Part shown: positions 55,958-64,000 of the stretch, piece by piece
How positions within the stretch are numbered: the stretch's first letter is position 1
Layout of the letters: each line of letters opens with the position of its first letter
Assembly (NCBI RefSeq): GCF_037126465.1
Contig: NC_088201.1
Span: 231,404,258-231,468,257, forward strand
Reading direction: 5' to 3'
Source of the DNA: Ornithodoros turicata
Lineage: Eukaryota > Arthropoda > Arachnida > Ixodida > Argasidae
DNA length: 64,000 bases
Made by a program: the position numbers and the translations under genes
The notes under the pieces: model-generated
What the model was told of the DNA's origin: nothing
Seen by the model: only the letters and a program-made list of their open reading frames with translations
Databases searched by the model: none

Positions 55958-56734
55958 TAGAGGTGCGAAGCCCCAAAACAACCCGGAAATTTTGGGGGAG
56001 AAAACAGTTTCTTTCGGTTGTTTTCCTCGTCTCCGAAAAAATAGCCCCCAAAATTTCCAAGCGACAAAATTCAAAAATGGAAGTTTTCGTGCCTTCGATG
56101 CGTCCCAACCCGCCAACAGTGCCTTGGGTGCCTCTGATCCGCCAACAACCACCAACTTAGAGCTCCGTCTGGCCGCTCCAAGCGATCGCCATCGCGTTCA
56201 CGTAATGTCGGCGTTCTGGTCCGAGTGGACGGGTTGTTCCAATAGGCGATTTCAGATATTGCCCTTGTGCTCCGCACGGGGGCCCTCCGTCGCCCAAGTC
56301 ACGCGCATCACGCAATGCGTCGTGGGAAATAGTTTGCATTCGTACTTGCCTGCCTGTTGCTCGAAGGAAAGAGGGAAAACCGAAACCGTTTGCGCTCTTC
56401 TTCTTTTGTCTGACTCATGAAAACTAAATCCCAAGGTGCAGTGGGGCATTCGCAACACGGCGCTCTCTGGCGGGCCATCCATGCAATTTCTGAAATCGTC
56501 TATTACCTATCGCTGAGTAGACAGCAGTCCCAATGGATGCTCTGCTCTGCATTTATGCCTAGAGGGTTACACTACTAAGGTTTCTAGCTCATTGTATGCT
56601 GTGCCTTGGCCGACAGTGCTTCGACTCAGCAGTAACCGCGTTTGTTTCCATTTTGTCCAATTTTTCGAAAAAAAAAGAAAGAAACCGGGTTTTTTTCCGA
56701 GCAATTCAAAATTTTCGAAAATTTTGCATCTCTA
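55958..56734. mobile_element. TAGAGATGC hAT element, copy 3
   Basis: Ends TAGAGGTGC and GCATCTCTA; flanks TGACAAGG (55950-55957) and TGGCAAGG (56735-56742), 7/8. Carries a nested inverted-repeat insert at 56241-56504. Confidence 0.82.
56241..56504. mobile_element. 264-bp nested MITE-like insert
   Basis: AATAGGCGATTTCAGA at the left and TCTGAAATCGTCTATT at the right; absent from the homologous position of the 37338 copy. Confidence 0.6.
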
Positions 56735-57014
56735 TGGCAAGGACGAGAGAGGACGCATGAGCATGTCCTGGCAGTGCTTGTGACTCGGTGAATGAGTAGT
56801 TCGTAACTTCTTGTCAGCATGACGTAAGGGAAGTTGCAATATATCACGTGGATTTAAGCTTCCGGTTCGAAGTTCTGCCGGAGTCGTATGGCGTCAGCGT
56901 GCGTTCAACGTAAAAATAAGCGGATGTCCGGCTTTCAACTGCACTAATTATGCGGAAGAAGCACATAAAATGTACGCTGCGCCTTTGAAGAAACATTATC
57001 AGCGTAAACGAATA

Positions 57015-57195
57015 CAGTGAGCACTGGTTAATATGACCCCCGCTAATATGACATACTCTCTTTATGACCGTTTTTTCTTGGGAACCATTTCGCCACCATG
57101 TAAATCCATCTCGTTAGTATGACAATCCGCTTATCCGACTATGACTGAGATTTTTGTCACCAGTAGGGTCAAACACGGGTATTTTCTTCCCGTTA
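57015..57195. mobile_element. Tigger-like MITE, diverged copy
   Basis: CAGTGAGCACTGGTTAATATG after TA; right end not clear. Confidence 0.5.
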
Positions 57196-57264
57196 TTATG
57201 ACCACGTCAGATGACCCGCAAAGTAGCCCCAGGTAGAGACTGCACACAAACCGCAGGCAGAGGG

Positions 57265-57361
57265 TGACATGTGTTTAAGTATACTTAGCTGTGACTTTAG
57301 CCCAACTAAGCCCTACTAGGCAGGGCTAAAGTCACGGCTAAGTATACTTAAACACATGTCA
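57265..57361. repeat. 39-bp-arm hairpin
   Basis: Arms 57265-57303 and 57323-57361 pair with one mismatch around a 19-base loop; the arm opens TGACATGTGTTTAAGTATAC. Confidence 0.85.
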
Positions 57362-58194
57362 AACTCTGCTTGAGGTATGTGTGGCTTTAAGTAGGGCTAA
57401 AGTCACAGCTTCGACGCGCCTAACGCTAGCTACGCTAACGCTAGCTTCGACGCTCGCTAAAGTGAAATGATTGCGTGACTACTATCCCCAGAGTACAGAA
57501 AATTACTGCATAAAATACTGCTCGTACATTTTCTCGTGCCATATCTGAAATGTTGCTTGTTATCTTTGTTATGTGAAACGTCAAATTGGCAGAATTGTAA
57601 CGGAACATTTTGCACAGCAATATACCGCGAATTCAAAGCGCGCGCCAAAACGAAACCGAAACAAGCACGATGTGTCACGAAATCTTATCTTTCTCGTAAG
57701 GAAAGTACGTGCGAAGTATTTTGTTAAAGTGGCTTACTTCTTTGCGTGGCAGACATTGTCAGGCCAACTCATATTGGTTGTCGCTAAAGCCACAGTTTAT
57801 AAAGTTTGCTTCGCTCCAAATTAGCGGAATTAAGAACCGGATGTTCGAAGACCCATCATGCATAGCGCCACTTCTGAATTTGAAAACAACCCATTGTACC
57901 GTCTAAGCTATAAAAGAGGCCAGAAACCCATAAAAAAATATGTTTCTTGCGAATTACGAAAGGGTGTAACTTCACCTGACAAAAAACACGAAAAAATTAT
58001 ATGTACGCAGAATTTTTCTTTGAATTAAACGCACCCGAACTTCGACGCGCGCGTTCCCTCTTGACTCGCTTTGCTGGCCGAAACGAGGAGGAGGAGGAGG
58101 ATTGTGATGTCATCAGGGTTAGAGACAGCGCTCCAATCGGAACTGGCGCTTTTCGCACTTCTTTTCTTTTTCGTTTATATTTCTACTCCCAGTT
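57362..58194. other. Intergenic, no gene recognised
   Basis: Only short frames; CTAACGCTAGC repeats near 57420-57450. Confidence 0.35.
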
Positions 58195-58355
58195 CTCTCT
58201 CTGTGTAGCAGACGACAACACTGTAGCAGACGACGCTTCCAAAAACAAGCAAACCAGTTAGCGGGTTGCTCTCTTTGTGTGGCAGACGACACTTAGCAGA
58301 CGACGACGCTGTAGCAGACGACGCTTCCAAAAACAAAGCAAACCAGTTAGCGGGA
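58195..58355 (+). repeat. Two-unit tandem repeat
   Basis: CTCTCT(C/T)TGTGTAGCAGACGAC ... CAAACCAGTTAGCGGG occurs at 58195-58266 and 58269-58355, with internal GCAGACGAC repeats. Confidence 0.75.
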
Positions 58356-59009
58356 TGCACCGCGATGACGTCAAAACGACCCTGGTGTCTAATTGCGCGT
58401 GGTCGCGATTTTCAAAATCGAATACCGCGATATCTATGCATCTGTCGAGTGAATCACTTCGCATGGTGCGTTTTAGCAGTCAGGTTAACGGCTAGGTTTG
58501 AACAAAATGGACGTGACTTATGCGCTTTCTGCGCTCCTTTAAGTTCTCCCGAGATACATTAAGATGCATTGAGCGTAACTATCTGGAGTTGTAGTATAGG
58601 AGGCGCAATTTTAGCGCCGCAATAAACGGAACGAACGACGCATGCAGGTGAAGGCAGCACGAGAGAGTTTGAGAACTGGGATTTCCCTACCAGAAACACA
58701 AAAGACTCGAGCACCTATAGCCCCTCACCATAGCATCAAGCAGTAGCGACAATATTTACTATGTGAGCGAATTGTCTTTTATTTCCGAAAATAGTTTCAA
58801 GCTTTTTGATCCGAAAGATTGTCCGTGAATTTTTGTTACACTGTGGCCCAGTTTCACCAGCACTGCTTATAACCTTGAACTGGGATTAAGGGTTGCTAAG
58901 AGTGGAAGTTAGCACTCCATTCTTTTTTTAAAAAAACGTTAGTTGAGGACGTGATGAATATTTCAGCGACAATAACTCCCTTTAGTGAAGAAGAGCTAAC
59001 CGTTAAATT

Positions 59010-59780
59010 CAAGTCAAAGTAGCGCGGAAGTCATTTTTAACACCCTGTTTCCTTCCTATAAAACTGTTAAGAGGGCCAGTAAGATGCACTGTGTGAATTC
59101 ACACCACAGAGTCATAATTATCGCGGAAATTGAATTTAAAGTACGCCGCAAAAAAGCGACCGTGCACAACGGTGGTGAAGAGCAGTACCATCCTGTGGAG
59201 GAGGAGGAGTGTCGTTGGGAGGAACCCGAGAGGTTTGCCTGCCTGATTAGGCGGCATGTTTCTCGGGAAGGGAAAGGTGGTGGAGAGGAAAGGGTGAAGT
59301 GGAAGACCGAGCGGAATCCGCTTGGGGGGAGGATAGCTGCGTCCATGGGCCGACTTCAGGGGAACTGTGCCGGCATACGCCTATTACACATCTGAGGGAA
59401 ACCCAGGAAAAACCCCAGACGGCACAGCCGGCCCGGGGATTCGAACCGCGGACCTCCCAGTCTCCAAGCGCACGCGTTACCGCTGCGCCACCGGAGCTGG
59501 TGACCATCCTGTGATCTGCCTGGAACCTCGCATTGACGCTTTAAGGGGAACGGTCGCTGATTGGTACAGAGAAATGTTGTCTGCTACTCCGCTGTACTCG
59601 GCTGTTCGGAGTTCTGGAAAAGTCTTTCTCCTGGATCGGTAATGATTCGGCCGCTCCTTCTGTCCCCAATTCTCCGGGAAAACTGGCAAAACTGGTTTAT
59701 GGCGGCAAAGGGACAAGGCGCTGACCCCCCTGACCGCCGAACCGGAACGCGCTCTCCTTATAACGTCATCGGTGACGTAG
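59010..59780 (+). repeat. Dispersed repeat R1 with SINE and Penelope-like insertions
   Basis: Aligns with 51405 onward; the SINE sits at 59198-59502, and the right part of R1 continues at 61494-61680 after the Penelope-like insertion. Confidence 0.65.
59198..59502 (-). mobile_element. SINE-1, full length with 11-bp duplication
   Basis: Minus strand: TGGCGCAGCGGTAACGCG (A box), GGTTCGAATCCCCGG (B box), SINE-1 body with CCCCTGAAGTCGGCCC. ACCATCCTGTG at 59187-59197 and 59503-59513. The 51.6-kb R1 copy is the empty site. Confidence 0.92.
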
Positions 59781-60062
59781 ATCATAAAAATGGGAGAGTG
59801 GGCCTGGTGGCATATGACTGAACAAAAGAGGAGCTAGAAACACGGACAAAGAACACAGAGGACGACACTTGCTCCACTATCAACAGATCTTTAATGGCAG
59901 CATTCCTTAAAAGGAGTCGCCGAGGGAAAGGGAGAAATAACAACCAATCACATCTCATGTCCTACATCTGCCTTCTAGATACATGATCTCGTCACGTGAT
60001 AGTGTCACAGACGGTTCGCTGACACAATTATCTTTACCCAATCTCTCGATTAAAAAAAAGCT

Positions 60063-60482
60063 TCAAACACTTTCCCTTTCAGGTTCTGTTTTGAACCTAC
60101 ACTCTTAAATATGAACTTCACCGCATAGCACGCTCCTCGCCAACCATCATCCTGAATGACAACGTTCTCGCCCCCGATTTGTTGAAAACGACAGGCGGAG
60201 CCTATTTTGTGCTCATTATGTACGGCACGAAATGGGCTCCGCCTCTCGTTGTCAACAAATCGGGGGCGAGAACGTTGTCATTCGGGATGATGGTCGGCTA
60301 GGAGCGTGCTATGTGGTGAAGTTCATTTTTAAGAGTGTACGCTTGATCTGTGTTTCTGTAAAATCGGGTGTGCAACCACACTTCTTCACAAGCACCCCAA
60401 GTGTACCACTAGCTGTGCCTTTGGTGTTGTAATCATGCTCTTTAAGTCGTTGATTGATGCATCTTCCCGATTGTCCTATATA
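60063..60482 (-). pseudogene. GIY-YIG endonuclease C-terminus of a Penelope-like element, broken
   Basis: Minus strand reads YIGQSGRCINQRLKEHDYN then a conserved cysteine region (VKKCGCTPDF), matching the GIY-YIG nuclease block of Penelope-like proteins (YIG-T/S-GRxxxxRLKEH). The frame is interrupted by a MITE-1B inserted at TA within the C-terminus and closes at a TGA (60063-60065). The GIY motif and reverse transcriptase are lost at the Tigger junction (60483). Non-functional. Confidence 0.75.
60100..60337. mobile_element. MITE-1B, complete palindromic copy (nested)
   Basis: CACTCTTAAATATGAACTTC to complement, TA flanks, arms CAACGTTCTCGCCCC/GGGGCGAGAACGTTG. Confidence 0.85.
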
Positions 60483-61261
60483 CAGTCAACCCTGGTTTTA
60501 TGAACCCTCGATTTACGAATTCCCTCGGTTTATGAACGGCGTCACAAGGAACCAAACTTTTTCCATGCATTTCTCCCTCGGTTTATGAACCCTCGATATC
60601 CGAGCTGTGAACGGATTTTCAGGGAACGAACCGCAAAAACATGTGTGTTCTGACCTCGATTTACGAACGGGGTTGTTGACGCACGGGGAAGTACTAGGAT
60701 CGCGTCAATAAAGATGAACAAAGCATAAAGGTCAAGCACCCGTGCAGTGTCCCGCAGCAAAAATAAAAAAATAAAATAAAAATAAATAAATAAATAAAAT
60801 AAAAATAAATAGAGAGTGAGAACCGAGCAGTGCACTACCTCTGCTGACGGGGAACAGAACACATATGTGAGCTGCTTGATGATGGTGCTTTAGTGCAGTT
60901 GTCAAATGATGGTGCCCAGGGTGATCATAGTGACAGTGAAGATAACTAGCAGGACTGTTCCGAAGCTGTGACAGCTCGCTCAGCTTGGAATCACATTCAC
61001 AGTACGGTACAGTGATTCGAGGACCAGGCGAGTCCAGTGCCAGACTTCGATCGTCTCTTCCGAAGAAGACAAACACAGCCGAATGTATGGCGCAGAGCAC
61101 AATTACGGAGTATTTTCACAAATAAACGTAATCTAGTGCACTTCCCGTTGCATTTCAGCCCATTTCTCTTCCGCGCACCTTGCACCTCGATTTATGAATC
61201 CCTCGATTTATGAACGATTTTTGGAGAAACGAAGGGTGTTCATAAATCGAGGGTTGACTGT
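60483..61261 (+). mobile_element. Tigger/pogo-like element, copy 2 (nested)
   Basis: CAGTCAACCCTGGTTTTATG and AATCGAGGGTTGACTG ends, TA flanks. Interior aligns with 39905-40642, including the ACAATTACGGAGTATTTTCA equivalent of the transposase C-terminus. An AATA microsatellite is at 60770-60812. Confidence 0.8.
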
Positions 61262-61493
61262 ACACTTTTTTTTACACGATTGTGTCAGCGAACCGTCTGT
61301 TTCGCTATCACGTGACGAGATGAGGTATCTAGAAGGTGGATGTAGGACATGAAATGCGACTGTTTTTTTTTTTTTTCCTTTTGCTCGGCAACTCCTTTTA
61401 AGGAATGCTGCCATTAAAGATATGTTGATACTGTTGTCCTGTGTGTTTCTTGTCCGTGTTTCTAGCTCCTGTTTTATTCAGTTAGTATCATAA

Positions 61494-61680
61494 CTTCTCA
61501 TCCTTGTTATACCTGGAGTGGCGAGAATGCACGAAGCCATGTTTATGTGAGTTTTTTTTTTGTTTTTTTTTTCTGGGAAACAAATTGCACACATCAAAAC
61601 CTTTCGCGCTATTCGGTAAAATGACACACACACGCACACTTTCATCAGACGTCTTAATCTGAAATTCTTTTGTTAAAAAA
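61494..61680 (+). repeat. Dispersed repeat R1, right part
   Basis: CCTGGAGTGGCGAG, CTGGGAAACAAATTGCACAC, ATCAAAACCTTTCGC match 51905-52075. Confidence 0.65.
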
Positions 61681-61807
61681 TATTTTTGTTGTTTTGAAAA
61701 ATTCTGTTATTCTCGGTTTAAACGTTAATCGGCATTGGTAAAGCCGGACCCCTGCGATCTCTAGCCTCTTGGCGAGACTGCATGGAGGTGAGGCGCATGG
61801 TACGAAC

Positions 61808-61996
61808 CAGGGGTGGGCAGTAATAGTAATACTTTGTATTATAATACTATTACTGTAATACTTTTGAGTATTTGTATTATGTATTATAATACTCATTTTT
61901 GAAATTTACTGAAATGTATTTGTATCTGTATTATAATACACAAAATCGAGACATTACATATATTATAATACTTTTGAAGGTGTAATACTTTCCCAG
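61808..61996 (+). repeat. TAATACTTTGTATTATAATAC iterated repeat
   Basis: Opens CAGGGGTGGGCAGTAATAG, like the lead-in of the hAT MITEs, then degenerate TAATAC units; right end not found. Confidence 0.5.
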
Positions 61997-63476
61997 AGGT
62001 CGTAAATCCGACCTGCTAATTGTCACCAGCGCACTTTATCAGTAATTTTTCGTGTCCCACAAACATTTGGACATGAACAAGGTCCCTATTATCCCAAATC
62101 ATTGCCCCAAAGTATCCCAAAGCAAGTGACCTCGGTGCCAGAGGTTACTGGAGGCATCCTAGCATTCCTTCCAGTTCAGCGCCCGTATAAGGATGAGTCA
62201 TACAATTGTAAGCCCTTTGTCGTATGAAAGAGTGCGTCCAGTCCAGACTGTCACCCCTGTACGCGGTTGCACTATGGACAGTAACATACTTTTGAACGGT
62301 TCACATTTTATCGTCCAGGCTGGACAAAATCAAGACCCTGTCACACCGAGAGCAAGCTGTTCACTGCATTAGAATTGATCAGCGGTATCTGTTCATATTT
62401 AAAAAGGCCATGCCCTATAGAGGACTACGCCTTTGCGAACATGCCAAAAATGTAAGCACCTGAAATAAAACGTCATTGGAGAATGACTGTCTCGATAAGT
62501 AATACGGAAATTGTATATATTTCTGCTTTCCTTTTTCTCTTTCCTTTTTCCAGGGTTCTGAGCATGCGCGGTGACGACGACATACTTTTTATTGGCGCCC
62601 CAAAGCTCTTCGGTACCCAACTCTAAAAAGATATCTCCGACAGTGGTTTTAATAGACGACCCTCTGTTCACAAACATGTGACGTCAGGAGAAGACCGGTT
62701 CGAGGTTATATATTTTGCTCTGGTTGTCAAGAAGCGGGAAAAACCCGTCGTCTGATAGGCTGATAAAGCTGATAGTGGCGACCAGCGTGCTTTGCGCGGC
62801 GGCATTACGTAATCAATGACGTGGAGGCTCAGGTCGTCTATTGAACTAACAGGGTGTCTTTCTTAAACAATTATTTTAAATAAACAAAATGATGAGAGCA
62901 GCCCAGATGCCGTTTTCGCAAGTCATCGAGCTATACGGTCATTCTGTCTCGGCGAGTGTGCAACTACTATGAGTACTAATTTATGAGTACTTTGTCGGGC
63001 GTACTATGGTATGGCATCAAAAAGTACAGGTGTAAATTTCAGAGAATTTATCTATTCTGCAGCCCGAGCCCTCAGTAGTGTTATATCCTCAGAATATCCG
63101 TCGGACGTACGAATTTATTGGGACGTCATTCGTACGTCCATAGGGTATTCGGCGTTGTTGGGGCGGATACGGGACATAGGCATCAATGTGACCACCTCAC
63201 CTGCCCCTTGATCATCCTTTCGTCGGATTACGTTAACTTTTTAACACGTAATAACCCGCGCCATTAAATTACAATGCCAGTTATGAGGAAGGTGTCCAAG
63301 AGAACAAAAATCCTGTGTTCGAAATGCCGTCGTCTCCCTACTATGAGTGGTGTAACTCCTATCCAATAAAAGCGAGACGATTTTCAAAATGCAAAGTATT
63401 TCGTTTTATTTCTTCCACCAAAACGAAACAATTTTTAGAACACGACATCGTGTATACACGCCTCTCCGACACAGGC
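61997..63476. other. Intergenic, no gene recognised
   Basis: Weak Penelope-like end (TGTGTTCGAAATGCCGTCG) near 63315-63340; frames at 62399-62677 and 63011-63211 show no domain. Confidence 0.3.
63405..63410 (-). promoter_or_regulatory. AATAAA polyadenylation signal, MATH gene 5
   Basis: Canonical AATAAA on the minus strand, 67 bp after the stop of the partial gene. Confidence 0.5.
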
Positions 63477-64000
63477 TTACCATCGGGGCCACAAATCCAC
63501 AGCAACGGAGAGCCCATCGTCCAGATTAAAGCCCATCTTCTTCATATCGTCCGCCTTGCTCATCTTCGGAAACCCTATCCACCGGTCGCTGCACTGGTGC
63601 TTGGGCTTTTTAACGGCGCTAAGGAACCGTCCGGTAAGTTCCTCTCGAAGGACATCGTGATTGTGGTCCTTCGAAGGATCGGTGGGGTGAAGGAAGCTGA
63701 GCGTGAAGGGAGTCACAAACGGCCACTGCGAGAAGTCGTCGTCGCGGTGAGGACACAGCGTGAAAAACGCACCGAGCCAGGCTTCACCGTCGGTGCGATT
63801 GACCTGGAGTCGAAGACGAGCTCTGTAACCACCTATGGCGAACTCTCTGCTGAGTATGGACCTTTCTCCAGATTTAGCCGACGCGTCGATCGCTTCGGGT
63901 ATGCCCTCTACGTACCAGACGACCTTCTTCCGTCGCGTTACCTTTAGGGCTTCGTGGACGGTTGCCGCTATAAACTTTTTGTCAGCTTGCTGTTCGACCT
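63477..64000 (-). CDS. Secreted TRAF/MATH-domain protein, family member 5 (5' part beyond window)
   Basis: The minus-strand frame is open from the window edge to a stop just before 63477, giving the last about 174 residues. I translated the edge region by hand. It runs from the end of the coiled coil (EALKVTRRKKVVWYVEG, aligning with REKVYWH and RERVVWH of paralogues) through FAIGGYRARLRLQV, LCPHRDDDFSQWPF, LSFLHPTDPSKD, a cysteine in KHQCSDRW and LDDGLSVAVDL. An apparent 79-codon start at 63716 is an internal GTG, not a real start. The signal peptide and most of the coiled coil lie to the right of position 64000, with the start expected about 0.6-0.7 kb beyond. The best relative in the window is the 54.2-kb gene. 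Confidence 0.85.
   Translation of the reverse strand, partial: VEQQADKKFIAATVHEALKVTRRKKVVWYVEGIPEAIDASAKSGERSILSREFAIGGYRARLRLQVNRTDGEAWLGAFFTLCPHRDDDFSQWPFVTPFTLSFLHPTDPSKDHNHDVLREELTGRFLSAVKKPKHQCSDRWIGFPKMSKADDMKKMGFNLDDGLSVAVDLWPRW

Larger units (their letters stand above)
59788..61486 (-). mobile_element. Penelope-like element with inverted 3' duplicate
   Basis: Flanked by ATCATAA at 59781-59787 and 61487-61493. The minus-strand part runs from the endonuclease remnant to a 3' UTR at about 59820; the same 3' UTR is repeated inverted at 61264-61486 (TGTGTCAGCGAACCGTCTGT, CTAGCTCCT). A MITE-1B and a Tigger element are nested inside. Confidence 0.75.

Noticed and set aside
63315..63947. 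210-codon plus-strand frame at the right edge
   Set aside because: Antisense of MATH gene 5, whose minus-strand translation matches the family.

Overview
The window looks like non-coding, repeat-dense arthropod DNA, most probably from a tick or related chelicerate. This call is inference from three things: tRNA-derived SINEs with a long conserved body, a degenerate interstitial TTAGG run (the arthropod telomere unit) near 1.83 kb, and a very high load of short DNA transposons, Penelope-like and LINE remnants. No bacterial signals, rRNA genes or intact tRNA genes were seen. Almost all of the many short open frames are chance frames in repeats.

The real coding content is one gene family in the right half. 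Five genes lie on the minus strand: 35105-36295, 43683-44879, 48451-49617, 54200-55390, and a fifth cut by the right edge at 63477-64000. Each complete gene is one uninterrupted exon of about 388-398 codons. The protein has a cleavable signal peptide, a 200-residue coiled-coil region and a C-terminal TRAF-C/MATH domain (GGY, then LCxGxxDxFLxWPF, then LDDGLxV near the C-terminus). TRAF domains are normally cytosolic, so a tandem array of secreted, probably trimeric TRAF-like proteins with four position-conserved cysteines is the most interesting system here. Genes 1 and 2 are recent duplicates (about 70% identical by hand count, with shared 5' and 3' flanks); genes 3, 4 and 5 are more diverged. 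No RING, zinc finger or transmembrane segment is present, and ligand and function are unknown.

The left half (1-35 kb) and the gaps between genes are layered mobile-element debris. I could delimit: hAT-type elements with 8-bp target duplications (32982-34547, 6689-7390, and a three-copy family at 10835, 37338 and 55958); a palindromic 240-250-bp MITE with about 11 copies; a 389-bp palindromic MITE with two copies; Tigger/pogo-like elements with TA duplications (39905-40642, 60483-61261, 52782-52949); mariner-like MITEs (5831-6046, 11955-12273); at least three tRNA-derived SINE families; LINE 3' ends; and a Penelope-like element with a GIY-YIG endonuclease remnant (59788-61486). Several insertions are nested, and related copies elsewhere in the window act as empty sites, so the order of events can be read directly.

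Limits: everything was read by eye. Boundaries of degenerate repeats are approximate, multi-exon genes with short exons could have been missed, and only two weak candidate exon regions (30277-30447 and 24.6-25.5 kb) are noted.
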